A program made the translations under genes and the position numbers. From Chitinophaga pinensis (GTDB taxonomy: Bacteria > Bacteroidota > Bacteroidia > Chitinophagales > Chitinophagaceae): 64,000 nucleotides of DNA. This document shows, one piece after another, positions 8,833 to 18,302 of this stretch. The DNA lies in the NCBI GenBank assembly GCA_902167325.1, contig LR632930.1:3100001-3164000 (forward strand), given 5' to 3'. A model generated the notes under the pieces. The model was not told the origin of the DNA. It worked only from the letters and a program-made list of their open reading frames with translations, and ran no database searches. Each line of letters starts with the position of its first letter. The first letter of the stretch is position 1.

Positions 8833-10001
8833 AAGCAATCATCGATCAAACGTTCAATATTGTCCGTGTCCGTGTAAACGTACTGGAGCCCGTACAGGCA
8901 GTAACCCCTTTTCAGGATGCTACCATGGGGCCTTTTCTCACTTTCGGCCTCGCCGTTATTTCCCTCGAAGACGAGAGCGGTAATGTTGGTGAAGCACCGG
9001 TATTCAGCAGTTACACCAATATACTTGAATCCTGTTTTTTGCCCATCCTGCTGCATACGCGGGATATGCCATATGAAGCACTGTACAGCAAGCTATACTG
9101 GTCTATCCGTAACGAAGGCTTCCGTGGTGCTGCTGCGGCCATGCTGGGGCAGATCGATTATGCGCTGCACGACCTTGCCGCGCGCCGCACCGGAAAACCC
9201 CTGCACCGCTTCCTTGGCGCCACACGCGATCATGTGAAAGTATATGGCAGCGGAGGGGGCACGAATTACACCTATGCACAGCTGGAAAAGGAAGTAGGGT
9301 ATTTTCTCGATAAAGGAGTAGATTGTTATAAGATGAAGATCGGGAAGGATTTCGGCCGCCGCCCGGAAGAAGATGCGGAACGGGTGAAGTTCGTACGCGG
9401 ACTGATAGGGCCGGATGTACAGCTGGCAGTTGATGTAAACCAGGTTTGGGATTGCGATCAGGCACTGCGCTTCCTTGACCTTACGGCCGCACAGAACATC
9501 GCATGGCTGGAAGAGCCGGTACATTCCGCAGGTATGGAACAGATACAGCGGCTTTGCGCTGCCACTCCGGTGAATGTGGCTTTCGGGGAATCGGAGCGGA
9601 CATCGCGGATGTTTCCTACCTTACTGCGCCTTGGGGTAAAACATTTTCAACCGGTGCCTACACAAATCGGAGGCGTTCGTGAATGGGCTGAAGTACGTGA
9701 TCTGGCAGCGCAGCACGGTACTGATTTTTCTTCAGGAGGCTATTCCCTGTACACAGCAGGCCTGATGGCTACAGCTTCCGAAAGCTGCCGTGTGGAGTAT
9801 CTGTACTCCATCATGTCGGGCCTGGAACAATACTTTAGCGTACAGCCCGAATGGAATAAGGGTGGCTGGGCACTGCCTGATATTGCAGGTGCACCAGTGC
9901 GGGTAGACTGGGCGTACTGGAAACGCGCAGGCAAAGTAACCCGGTCGGTGGAATGGGATGCGGAGGGGATGGCAGCTTACCTGCCCAATGTCATTTTGTA
10001 A
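8829..10001 (+). CDS. Enolase-superfamily enzyme (mandelate racemase / sugar acid dehydratase-like)
   Basis: Cytoplasmic TIM-barrel enzyme of 390 aa with the N-terminal capping domain of the MR/MLE group. Visible are the KxK motif (Lys168-Met-Lys170) and the three Mg2+ ligands: Asp202 in LAVDVNQ, Glu228 in WLEEP, and Glu254 in FGES. The usual Asp-His dyad of the MR subgroup is not evident: the QPD position reads QPVP and the PH position reads SSGGYS. So it may be a cycloisomerase, epimerase or atypical dehydratase rather than a standard L-fuconate or L-rhamnonate dehydratase. It overlaps the upstream gene by 4 bases, and the symporter follows after 19 bases. Confidence 0.8.
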   Translation: MKAIIDQTFNIVRVRVNVLEPVQAVTPFQDATMGPFLTFGLAVISLEDESGNVGEAPVFSSYTNILESCFLPILLHTRDMPYEALYSKLYWSIRNEGFRGAAAAMLGQIDYALHDLAARRTGKPLHRFLGATRDHVKVYGSGGGTNYTYAQLEKEVGYFLDKGVDCYKMKIGKDFGRRPEEDAERVKFVRGLIGPDVQLAVDVNQVWDCDQALRFLDLTAAQNIAWLEEPVHSAGMEQIQRLCAATPVNVAFGESERTSRMFPTLLRLGVKHFQPVPTQIGGVREWAEVRDLAAQHGTDFSSGGYSLYTAGLMATASESCRVEYLYSIMSGLEQYFSVQPEWNKGGWALPDIAGAPVRVDWAYWKRAGKVTRSVEWDAEGMAAYLPNVIL

Positions 10002-10020
10002 TGCATAAAACTGAAGCTAC

Positions 10021-11583
10021 TTGAATATAACGCTGGAAGCATCCGACTATACCGTTCTGCTGATCTACGTGGTGTCCCTGTTGGGGGTGGGTTTCTATCT
10101 GAACAGCCGCAACCGGGAAGCTGGCCGCGACATCTTCCTCGGCGGGCGCTCGCTTTCCTGGTGGCAGATCGGATTTTCCCTGTTCAGCGCCAACGCAGGG
10201 CCTTCCATGCTGGTAGGCTTCGCCAGTATAGGGTTCACACAGGGCATGGTGGGCAGTAACTTCGAATGGCTGGCATGGTTCTTTATCTTCCTGCTTTCCA
10301 TGTTCTTCCTGCCGCATTATATTTCCACGAAAGTTTATACCATGCCGCAGTTCCTGCTCGTCAGGTTCGGTAAGCCTTCCTATAATTTCCTCGTCATCTA
10401 CAGTCTCATCTCCATCCTCATCGTATGGCTGGGCTGCGCACTGTACGCAGGTGGACTGATCATTTCACAAATATTCGATATCCCGCTGCTGAGAGCTGTG
10501 GGCGTTGTTGCTTTCATCGCTGCCAGCTTTACTGCGGTGGGCGGATTGAAAGCCGTGGTGCGGACGGGGATCTTTCAGTCATGTGTGATCATCCTCTCGT
10601 CCATCATCCTTGTTTATCTGGCACTGAAAAAGGCCGGAGGTTTTCAGGCACTGCTGAATGGTGCGCCGGAGCATTACTGGCAGCTGTTCAGGCCCGCTTC
10701 GGACCCTGAATACTCGTGGGTTGCCATGGTTTTGGGATACCCCGTGGTAGGGATTTATTACTGGTGTACGGATCAGACGATTGTGCAGAAGGTACTGGCA
10801 GGGAGAGATATGAAGGAAGGGCAGTATGGCGCCATATTTATTGCCGCACTGAAGATCTTCATGCCCTTCATTTTCATCTTCCCGGGTATCATTTGCTATG
10901 TGTTGTATAAAGATGTGGCGCAACCCGATAACGCATACATTACCCTCGTGAGCCAGGTGATGCCGCATGGATTCCTCGGCCTGTGTATTGCAGCGCTCAT
11001 TGCTGCACTGATAGATACGGTGTCGAGTGGGCTTAATTCATTCAGTACCGTATTTACCCTCGATGTGCTGGCCCGCTTCCGTGATATGGATGAGAAGGCG
11101 AAGCGCCGGGCGGGGCAGTGGGTGACCGTGATAGCGGCTGTACTGGCAGTAGGTGTGGCCTACCTGTTCTCACATTCCGGGAAAGGGTTCTTTGAACTGA
11201 GTCAGGGTATGGTGTCTATCCTCGCGCCACCGTTATCAGTCGTATTTGTGGGTGGTATATCCTGGAAGCGGGTGAACCGGCCGGCGGCAGAAGCAGTGTT
11301 GTATGGCGGCGGACTGGTATGCCTGATCGTAGGAGCCTGTCATATCCTCAACTTCCCCTCGAAGGAATTCTGGCCGCATTTCATGCTGCTGTCGTTTTAC
11401 CTGTTTGTAGCAATGGCGGTGGTGCTGATCGTGGTAACGTTGCTGACGAAGCCCCCGGTAATACAGCCACTGCCTTCGCTGGTAGAGTCCTGGCGCCGTG
11501 ACGGGCGTACTTCCCGCAGCGTATGGATATGGTGGGGAGTGCTGGCGGCGGTGATGTGTGCTATTTATATCTATTTTGCCTGA
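10021..11583 (+). CDS. SSS-family sodium:sugar symporter
   Basis: Inner-membrane cotransporter of the SLC5/sodium:solute symporter family, 520 aa with about 13 hydrophobic helices. Family features include GRSLSWWQIGFSLFSANAG in the first helices, the GCALYAGGLI region, and the ALIDTVSSGLNSFSTVFTLD segment of the sodium-coupled core. The start must be TTG at 10021: an in-frame stop lies at 10012-10014, and there is no ATG before the first helix. It sits between the enolase-superfamily gene and a mutarotase gene, so the cargo is probably the same deoxyhexose or its acid. Confidence 0.85.
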   Translation: MNITLEASDYTVLLIYVVSLLGVGFYLNSRNREAGRDIFLGGRSLSWWQIGFSLFSANAGPSMLVGFASIGFTQGMVGSNFEWLAWFFIFLLSMFFLPHYISTKVYTMPQFLLVRFGKPSYNFLVIYSLISILIVWLGCALYAGGLIISQIFDIPLLRAVGVVAFIAASFTAVGGLKAVVRTGIFQSCVIILSSIILVYLALKKAGGFQALLNGAPEHYWQLFRPASDPEYSWVAMVLGYPVVGIYYWCTDQTIVQKVLAGRDMKEGQYGAIFIAALKIFMPFIFIFPGIICYVLYKDVAQPDNAYITLVSQVMPHGFLGLCIAALIAALIDTVSSGLNSFSTVFTLDVLARFRDMDEKAKRRAGQWVTVIAAVLAVGVAYLFSHSGKGFFELSQGMVSILAPPLSVVFVGGISWKRVNRPAAEAVLYGGGLVCLIVGACHILNFPSKEFWPHFMLLSFYLFVAMAVVLIVVTLLTKPPVIQPLPSLVESWRRDGRTSRSVWIWWGVLAAVMCAIYIYFA

Positions 11584-11599
11584 TTTAAACCTGTATCAT

Positions 11600-12010
11600 A
11601 TGCGTTTCATGTTATTGACGATACTATTGGCCGCCGGGATGTTTGCTGCCTGTAATCAGCCGGAAAAGCTGGAAGAAAAAATATTTGTAGTGAACATCAA
11701 AGCCGGGGGCGACTCATTGCAGACGTATCTGAAGCACCATGAAGCCGTATGGCCCGAAGTGGAAGAGGGTTTCCGGAAAGCGGGATATAAAAAGATCCGC
11801 ATGTTCCGCAGTCAGCATACCATGGTAATGGTGATCACCGCTCCGGCAGGGGCAGACCTGGATGCAATGGGTAAAGCAGCAGAGTCCAGTAATCCCCGTT
11901 GTGCGGAATGGAACCGACTTATGGCGGCCTATCAGCAGGGCGTGGCCGGTACATTACCCGGACAAACCTGGACGGAAGCAGCGCCTTTCTATGAATTCAG
12001 TAATAAATAA
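11600..12010 (+). CDS. L-rhamnose mutarotase-family lipoprotein
   Basis: Small ferredoxin-like alpha/beta protein of the RhaM (DUF718) family that interconverts the anomers of L-rhamnose or L-fucose. The family motif is YLKHHEAVWPEV (Tyr43, His46/His47), followed by GYKKIRMFR and the PFYEF end. Numbered from the ATG at 11600, the protein begins with a lipoprotein signal ending in MFAAC (Cys18), so it should sit in the periplasm as a lipoprotein, whereas E. coli RhaM is cytoplasmic. A longer frame starts at 11558 inside the symporter gene, but only the 11600 start gives a clean signal peptide. It ends 3 bases before the convergent AraC gene. Confidence 0.8.
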   Translation: MRFMLLTILLAAGMFAACNQPEKLEEKIFVVNIKAGGDSLQTYLKHHEAVWPEVEEGFRKAGYKKIRMFRSQHTMVMVITAPAGADLDAMGKAAESSNPRCAEWNRLMAAYQQGVAGTLPGQTWTEAAPFYEFSNK

Positions 12011-12013
12011 TTA

Positions 12014-12883
12014 TCAGGTAGCGGGCGTCTCATACTGCCGCATGAAATCCCTTGGCGAAAGGCCCTTCACTTCCTTGAAGTGCTTATTGAAATTCGACAG
12101 ATTGTTATACCCGCTCATATAGCACGCCTCCGTAACATTGTGCTTCTTCTCCAGCAGCAGCTTGGCCGCATGGCCTATGCGCACTTCCTTCACGAAATCT
12201 ATGAGCGTACGGTTGGTACGCGCCTTAAAATAACGGCAGAAGCCTGCGGTAGACATAGGGAGTATGTCTGCCACTGCTTTCAATGATATCTCTTCCCTGA
12301 AATTCTGGAATATATAATCGAATACTTTATTGATCTTTTGTGCTTCGCCGGATGTGCTTACAGCATTGTAATAGGGCGATGACAGCACCCTTGCATTGTC
12401 TGCATTCGCCAGTGTGTCGAGCAGGTTAAGCATAAGTACCACGCGTGCCATTCCGGAGGAGAAAAGCATTTGCTGCATGATAAGTTTTGCAGACTGGATG
12501 GTTTGTCCGGAGAAGGATACCCCTTTCGCAGCACGTTCGAAAAGGTCGTTGATCTGCCTTGCTTCCGGCTTCTCCAGCAATTGCTGCCCCAGGAAGTCGG
12601 GGAAGAAGTGGATGACGGTAGCCTGTGGTGTGAGCATAGGGTCCAGCGTGGTGTAGTACTGCCAGCAATGTGGTAAATAGCTGCCCAGCAGCACCAGCTC
12701 CGTGCCCGTGAAGTCTTCAATATGATCCCCTATAAACCTTTTGCCGCTGCAGTTCTCCAGTAAGGCAATCTCGAAATTGACATGCGATTTCAGTGCGGTG
12801 TATTTCTTTATCTCCAGTATCTCCGAACGGACGGTGAAAGACTGGTCAGGCGGGAATGTGAAATTCTCATATATGTATTGCAT
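12014..12883 (-). CDS. AraC-family transcriptional regulator
   Basis: DNA-binding regulator, 289 aa. The N-terminal half is a cupin-like sensing region (FEIALLENCSGKRFIGDH, LVLLGSYLPHCW). The C-terminal 100 residues hold the two HTH motifs: SLKAVADILPMSTAGFCRYF and VTEACYMSGYNNLSNFNKHF, followed by LSPRDFMRQY. It faces the deoxyhexose operon tail to tail with 3 bases between the stops, so it is the likely regulator of that operon. It could instead serve the enzyme operon at 13387. Confidence 0.9.
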   Translation of the reverse strand: MQYIYENFTFPPDQSFTVRSEILEIKKYTALKSHVNFEIALLENCSGKRFIGDHIEDFTGTELVLLGSYLPHCWQYYTTLDPMLTPQATVIHFFPDFLGQQLLEKPEARQINDLFERAAKGVSFSGQTIQSAKLIMQQMLFSSGMARVVLMLNLLDTLANADNARVLSSPYYNAVSTSGEAQKINKVFDYIFQNFREEISLKAVADILPMSTAGFCRYFKARTNRTLIDFVKEVRIGHAAKLLLEKKHNVTEACYMSGYNNLSNFNKHFKEVKGLSPRDFMRQYETPAT

Positions 12884-12945
12884 ATGCAGCTATGGCGTTG
12901 GTCCGATCCTGGAATATATCACTGTTAGAATGGAATAAATGTACC

Positions 12946-12953
12946 CAAATATA
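12946..12953 (-). promoter_or_regulatory. Candidate -7 box of the AraC-family gene
   Basis: On the minus strand the bases read TATATTTG, matching TAnnTTTG, about 63 bases before the start codon. No convincing -33 TTTG is found at the expected distance. The same extended sequence AGTATATTTG stands in front of the TPR/HTH gene at 35825-35832. Confidence 0.35.
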
Positions 12954-13080
12954 CTGAATTGCAACATGTTTATATACACGCGGGGTTGTGGCAGATGATT
13001 TAACGGAGCTGCAAAAAAAGCATAGCTAATAGTCAAATTTAGGGTGGCGGAGGGAGCGGTATTGTTGGACTTTTAGGTTG

Positions 13081-13344
13081 ATGCTACCAAGTACGGGCAT
13101 CATCAGTGAGCGTTTTGTTGAATTCGCGTATGAGAACAAACGCTTCGGTGACCTCCGCCGCTGGAAACGTTAAGCGCTAAATCCACTGCCCGCTTTATCG
13201 ATAACCTCGACAACAATGCGACCTTCAAATTCAACCTTGATCTCATCCACTGGTTCTACGCATTGCCTGAAAGCCGGTTGTCGCAGTCGAAGGGTGTATG
13301 GAAATAAAACTCGGAATGGGAGGCAATTCGATCCCCTGCAATAA
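13081..13344 (+). pseudogene. Decayed C-terminal end of a SusD gene
   Basis: Three pieces of a SusD C-terminus appear in the right order but in shifting frames. 13108-13170 encodes ERFVEFAYENKRFGDLRRWK and then a stop at 13171; this is the SusD motif of the ERR.E.AFEG.RF.DLRRW type. 13224-13304 in another frame encodes FNLDLIHWFYALPESRL, like the usual FYPIPQ.E segment, and stops at 13305. 13309-13344 in the first frame reads NGRQFDPLQ, like the C-terminal tFDPL ending. At least two frameshifts and two stops make it non-functional. It lies just upstream of the exported-enzyme operon, which has no SusC/D of its own. Confidence 0.75.
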
Positions 13345-13386
13345 AAATTAACAGATCAATACGAGTCTGCCACAGAAAGGCCCGAT

Positions 13387-15948
13387 ATGAAATATAAGAT
13401 GAACATTATGAGATTTTGCTGGCTAAGCGCGGCGCTAACGGTATGTACCGTTGGCGCCCGTGCTTACGGGCAGCACAGGAAATTTACTACAGATCACGCC
13501 ACGTTTACAGTAAACGCGAAAGGGTACTTCGTATCCATCAAAGACATACAGAATGGTAATGAATATGTTCCAAAAGGGCTGCCATCCGCGTTGCTAACCC
13601 TGGTAGCCCATAAAAAGCAGATGCTGCCGGTCTCGGCGGTATATTCTTCCGGTAACATCCGCCTGCGGTATGCCAGTGGCGCCGTGGCAAACGTCGGCAT
13701 TAAGCTCCTGCCGCAATATGTGCGGCTGGAGTTGCTGTCGCTGGAAAATGCCCCGGAGGTGGATAATATCATCTGGGGTCCATACAAAACCACTATCTCC
13801 AAAACCATCGGGGAAATCATTTCCGTAGTGAGGGATGATGCTTTTGCCATCGGGATGCTGGGACTGACGGATAACACGACCAGTGGCCCGCCTACGGATG
13901 GCGACTTTGGTGTTACTTACTATTACATTCATTCCCCTGACGCTGCTAAGTATCCGCTGCCACCGCATTTGAAGGAAGGGCAGAAGTTCAAGATCGGAGG
14001 TGACGGCAGGAATGATGTTGCTTTTTACTCACAGCCTGAAGAGTATTTCAGGATGAATTACGGCAACGGCGCTTTGCTGGAACCGGATTTCGGATCTTCT
14101 ATTACCATGCACTCGCGTAACCGTCGCAAGGAACAGATGATCCGCTTCCCGGTATTGCCCGATAACCTCGACGGCGGCTATAATTCCGCACGCTATCAGC
14201 TGGTCGTGCCTACAGATGCAGGTTTTGAAGGGTCTGCCATTGCCTTATATGCCTGTCCGGATACGCTGGGCTTGCAAACCATAGAAAAGATCGTACTGAA
14301 CGAAGGGCTTCCGCATCCGGAGATCAACGGCAAATGGATCAAAGACCCCGCGTCCTTCAGGACGGATGTGGCCTGGCACGGGCCGCACGACAGTCTTGCC
14401 ACCTATATGCACCGCCTTGGACTGAAGAACGTACAGGACGAAGGCTGGGGAGAGTATTATCCCAATTTTGACAACAAATGGGGCCACAACCGCGTCCGCT
14501 TTGCCGGCGGCCGGGAGAAAAACCTGCCTGTATATGGTCAGGAACTGAAAGCGCAGGGTATCCGTTATGGATTGCACACCCTTTGTGAGTTCCTGCAGCC
14601 GGGGAACAATAGTCATGTAGCGCCCGTACCGAGTGACAGCCTGGCTATTATGCAACGTACCCGGCTGGCTGCGGCGCTGTCAGCTTCCGACACGGTAATT
14701 GTGCTGGAAGATACTGTGTACCTGAACGAGTTCGGGGGCTGGGAAGGCAATCATACCAATGTGTTGAAGATAGGAAAGGAGCTGATTGAATATGAGAGCA
14801 TAACCACCACCCGTCCGTATACGCTTGTGAATGTAAAGCGCGGACTGTATGGTTCTGCGCGCAGTGCATATACATCCGGAACGGAGATCGTGAAATTGCA
14901 GCCTAACTGCTACCGTGGTTTTGCGCCTGATATGCGGCTGCAGGAACAATACGCTGACTTTTATGGCCGCTGGCTTACGGAAGGAGGGATGGATTACATC
15001 GACTTCGACGGACTGGAAAGTTGCATGTATCAGGGGCATGGACAATACTCGTTTAAACGTTTCTTCCGGCAGCTGTTTGATTCGTATGCCAGGTCCGGCG
15101 GGGAGTACCTCCGGGTGATGGGTTCCTGTGTATTCGAAGGTAACTGGCATTATATGAGTGTGTGCAATGTGGGTGGCGGCAACCATATGTTCGACCCTGT
15201 GGGGAATAAATGGGGTATCGAAGGGAAAGACATGCGGTATGTTTTCGAAAGCAACTATTTCCCCGCCACCTTTGGTATAATCAATTACTCTCCCGACTGG
15301 AGCCTATACGATATAGAGAACCTGCAGGCGAAATCCATCGGATGGGATGCTACTTATATGCTGGGGCTTAGTCAGGGTGCGGTAGAGCGCAGCGGAATGA
15401 AAGATGCGGCTTTTGCCGCTTTCCGGCTGTGGGAAGATGCCCGTGCTTCCGGAGTGTTCACGAAGAAAGTGAAAGAGAAGCTGAAGGATATGACAAAGAA
15501 ATTCCACCTGGAAAAGGCAGCTTCCGGTACATATACCCTTACTACCCTGGATGAAGACCGGCAACAGGATGTTGCATACAAAGCTGCGTTTCAACAGATC
15601 CCTTTGCGGAAATCCGGTACGGCAACGATGATTGAATGGTGGGTGCGGGTGCGGGCTGATAAGGGAGTATGGGCTGATGGATTGAAGATCCGGCTGCCTG
15701 GCGGGAGGATCGTACCTGTTGAAGTGCGGCTGGCCGGTGGTGAATATGTGATGTACCTCGATGGTGCCCTGCATGTGGCAGACCGGAACCGGAAAATATT
15801 GCGTAAAGTGGCTGACGTTGATCCCATTGACTGGGAAAGCGGTAAGCCTGTGATAGGGATGGCTGCATTGGGAGAGCCATCCGACAAAGTGAAGCTTGAA
15901 GTGGTGAGCGTTATTCTCGAAAACAAGGAACAGCTTCCAATTAAATAA
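13387..15948 (+). CDS. Exported putative glycoside hydrolase with TIM-barrel-like core (uncharacterised)
   Basis: Large exported protein, 853 aa, with a signal peptide (hydrophobic CWLSAALTVCTVGARAYG, likely cleavage near AYGQ). The first 300 residues are a beta-rich domain. The middle looks like a (beta/alpha)8 barrel: YGLHTLCEFLQPG, then an inserted beta domain (about residues 440-505), then the acidic strand end MDYIDFDGLES with Asp539 and Asp541 as candidate catalytic residues. The C-terminal part resembles a concanavalin-like or beta-sandwich module. I recognise the overall plan of retaining alpha-glycosidases but cannot name a GH family. It overlaps the next gene by one base (TAATG). 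Confidence 0.6.
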   Translation: MKYKMNIMRFCWLSAALTVCTVGARAYGQHRKFTTDHATFTVNAKGYFVSIKDIQNGNEYVPKGLPSALLTLVAHKKQMLPVSAVYSSGNIRLRYASGAVANVGIKLLPQYVRLELLSLENAPEVDNIIWGPYKTTISKTIGEIISVVRDDAFAIGMLGLTDNTTSGPPTDGDFGVTYYYIHSPDAAKYPLPPHLKEGQKFKIGGDGRNDVAFYSQPEEYFRMNYGNGALLEPDFGSSITMHSRNRRKEQMIRFPVLPDNLDGGYNSARYQLVVPTDAGFEGSAIALYACPDTLGLQTIEKIVLNEGLPHPEINGKWIKDPASFRTDVAWHGPHDSLATYMHRLGLKNVQDEGWGEYYPNFDNKWGHNRVRFAGGREKNLPVYGQELKAQGIRYGLHTLCEFLQPGNNSHVAPVPSDSLAIMQRTRLAAALSASDTVIVLEDTVYLNEFGGWEGNHTNVLKIGKELIEYESITTTRPYTLVNVKRGLYGSARSAYTSGTEIVKLQPNCYRGFAPDMRLQEQYADFYGRWLTEGGMDYIDFDGLESCMYQGHGQYSFKRFFRQLFDSYARSGGEYLRVMGSCVFEGNWHYMSVCNVGGGNHMFDPVGNKWGIEGKDMRYVFESNYFPATFGIINYSPDWSLYDIENLQAKSIGWDATYMLGLSQGAVERSGMKDAAFAAFRLWEDARASGVFTKKVKEKLKDMTKKFHLEKAASGTYTLTTLDEDRQQDVAYKAAFQQIPLRKSGTATMIEWWVRVRADKGVWADGLKIRLPGGRIVPVEVRLAGGEYVMYLDGALHVADRNRKILRKVADVDPIDWESGKPVIGMAALGEPSDKVKLEVVSVILENKEQLPIK

Positions 15949-18287
15949 TGAATAAAATTTTGGTTGATATGATAAGCAAGTGGACTGGATTCTGTGTATG
16001 GCTTATGTTGGGATGGACAGGTAGCGCCTGCGCACAGCAGGCTGTTCTTCCCGCAATCCTGCGCCCGCTACATGGCGGGCTGCAGGTAAGCCTGATGCAG
16101 TATGAAGGTACGGAATGCAGGCGCACGCTCGTGTTTCAGGGCAATGAACTGGCAGATGGAGAGAATGTCTGGAGATTAGACTGGAAAATCACCCCTGCCC
16201 CGGATGGTGGCAATACCGTGGCGCTTACGTGCAAGTTAGTGAAAGGGCAGGCTACGGCCACTGCACTGGCTGTTGATTTCGGATTCGGGGAATGGAAAGC
16301 CGATAATTACGTATTGGTGCCCGGAATAGTTTACAATGGCAACAGGTACCGTGCCATCGGGTTTGGTTACAGCCCGCAGTATCCCGCAGATATGTACTTC
16401 AATCCTGCAGTACCGGTAACGATCTCCAACAACCCACGGCTTTCTTTGCCCGGAGTGGATACTTCTTTCCTCGAACTGCAAACCACGAACACTGCATCTC
16501 CCGGCATGAGTTTTTACGCACCCTCAGTGCGCAAAAGCTGGTTCCTGCTGGCAGATCAGCAAACCGTTCTTGGAAATAGCGGACTAACGATATTCGAGAA
16601 TAAACAACGCGACAGTGCCACCTTCCGGATCATGGCACCAGCTATGCGCAAACGGGCCACCGGTTTCGGGGATTACCACCCCAGCGGTGATAAAGCCCCC
16701 AATTGGCAGACGGGCAGCGAAGTGGTGCTGCGCTTTAACTTATACATGCCCAATACTTCCGGTATACCGGAACATATGCGGTATTTTATGGCCCTGCGAA
16801 AGTCCGCAACAGGCCCTAATCAGCCGCGGAACCTCGTGCCCATGAGCACGATTGCGCAGCTGGGAACAGATATCTGCCGTGGTAATTTCACGGAAACGAA
16901 AGCAGGTAAGTATTACCTCCCCGAGAATAACCGCCACTTCCAGCTGGGATGGGTAAGCGGGATGATTAATACATTTCCCATGCTGGCACTCAACGATTCC
17001 CTGGAACGGAGCCGTGTAGCAGAAGAGCTGGACTTCATCACCTCGAAAATGCAGGGAAAGAGCGGATACTTCTACGGATTTATATCTGAAGACGGAACGC
17101 TCGGCACGGAAAAGGCGCATCCTGATTTTCCGGCGCTACAGGCCATGGTACGTAAGAACGGAGATGTGTTGTTTTGGCTGATGAAACACCTTATGCTCCT
17201 GAAAGATCAGGGATATGGCAGTACCATCCGCCCGCAATGGGAAGCTGCCGCTCAGAAACTGGCAGCAGCATTTGTACGTACCTGGGAAAAGCATGGAGAA
17301 TTTGGCCAGTTCATTGTACCGGAAACGGGTGAAGTAGCAGTGTTCAATTCTTCTGCCGGAGCCATAGTGCCTGCGGGCCTCGCTCTGGCTTCGGATTATT
17401 TCAGGAAGAAGGAATGGCTGACGGTGGCAGAGTCCGCTGCTGCATTTTATTATCGTCGTGACGTAGAGCAGCGTGGCTTTAACGGTGGTGCCTGCGGCGA
17501 TATTTCGCAGGATGCCGATTCAGAAACTGCCTTCGGCTTTCTGGAATCGCTGATGGCACTTTACCGGTATACGGGCAAGGCACAGTGGCTTTCCCGCGCG
17601 GAAACGCAGGCGGCTCTTTGTGCCAGCTGGGTTTTAGCGTACGATCCTGTTTTTCCGGCAGGGAGTACCATCGGGAAGCTGGGTGGACGCATGGCTGGTG
17701 CTATTTGGGCCAGCAGTCAGAATAAACATGCGGCACCAGGTGTATGCACCTCATCAGCCGATCATCTGTTCAAACTCTACCGTGCCACGAATAATCACCG
17801 ATATGCAGAACTCATCCGCGATATCCAGCATGCGCATACGGAGGCGGTGAACATGCCGGGCCATATCACTTCCAATTACCGCAACGGCAGCAGCATGGAG
17901 CGTATTCAGCCCAGCGATGCGGAAGGGAAAGGCGCTATCGGCAACTTTATCCATACCCGCAACTCCTGGACCGAAACCAATGGCATCCTCATGGCCATGG
18001 AACTGCCAGGTATTTACGTACGCCCGGGTGAAGGGAAGTATTTTGTCTTTGATCATATCGAAGCCGAAAAACTTTCGGAAGATAAATCCTCCATCACCCT
18101 GCGCCTTACCAATAAAACACCCTACAATGCATCCGTGTCGGTATTCGCGGAAACCGCCCGTATGGCAGCCCGGCCATTGGGCTATACTACATTTCACCGC
18201 TGGCCCAAAGTAGCTGTACCGTCAGGCGGACAATGTATTGTTCAAATCCTGGCCAACGGCAGCGTTCGGCCACAGCCTTTGAAATGA
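15948..18287 (+). CDS. Exported putative (alpha/alpha)-barrel carbohydrate-active protein
   Basis: Exported 779-aa protein with a signal peptide ending near SACAQQ. The first 270 residues form a beta-sandwich-like region. The second half is helical with Trp, Gly and Glu-rich hairpins (KHGEFGQFIVPETGEVAVFN, GGACGDISQDADSETAFGFL, GVCTSSADHLFKLYRATNNH), suggesting an alpha/alpha toroid like those of glycosidases or lyases. The final 80 residues look like a beta domain (ITLRLTNKTPYNASVSVFAE). No precise family is recognised. It starts on the last base of the upstream stop codon and ends 15 bases before the next enzyme, so the three are one operon and probably act on one polysaccharide. Confidence 0.55.
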   Translation: MNKILVDMISKWTGFCVWLMLGWTGSACAQQAVLPAILRPLHGGLQVSLMQYEGTECRRTLVFQGNELADGENVWRLDWKITPAPDGGNTVALTCKLVKGQATATALAVDFGFGEWKADNYVLVPGIVYNGNRYRAIGFGYSPQYPADMYFNPAVPVTISNNPRLSLPGVDTSFLELQTTNTASPGMSFYAPSVRKSWFLLADQQTVLGNSGLTIFENKQRDSATFRIMAPAMRKRATGFGDYHPSGDKAPNWQTGSEVVLRFNLYMPNTSGIPEHMRYFMALRKSATGPNQPRNLVPMSTIAQLGTDICRGNFTETKAGKYYLPENNRHFQLGWVSGMINTFPMLALNDSLERSRVAEELDFITSKMQGKSGYFYGFISEDGTLGTEKAHPDFPALQAMVRKNGDVLFWLMKHLMLLKDQGYGSTIRPQWEAAAQKLAAAFVRTWEKHGEFGQFIVPETGEVAVFNSSAGAIVPAGLALASDYFRKKEWLTVAESAAAFYYRRDVEQRGFNGGACGDISQDADSETAFGFLESLMALYRYTGKAQWLSRAETQAALCASWVLAYDPVFPAGSTIGKLGGRMAGAIWASSQNKHAAPGVCTSSADHLFKLYRATNNHRYAELIRDIQHAHTEAVNMPGHITSNYRNGSSMERIQPSDAEGKGAIGNFIHTRNSWTETNGILMAMELPGIYVRPGEGKYFVFDHIEAEKLSEDKSSITLRLTNKTPYNASVSVFAETARMAARPLGYTTFHRWPKVAVPSGGQCIVQILANGSVRPQPLK

Positions 18288-18302
18288 TAACGATTTACTG
18301 AT

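Larger units (their letters stand above)
12884..13386. other. Intergenic region with AraC promoter and SusD fossil
   Basis: This 503-base stretch lies between the divergent araC-type gene and the exported-enzyme operon. It holds a candidate -7 box for the regulator (12946-12953) and the broken end of a susD gene (13081-13344). Nothing recognisable is seen in 12960-13080. Confidence 0.6.
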
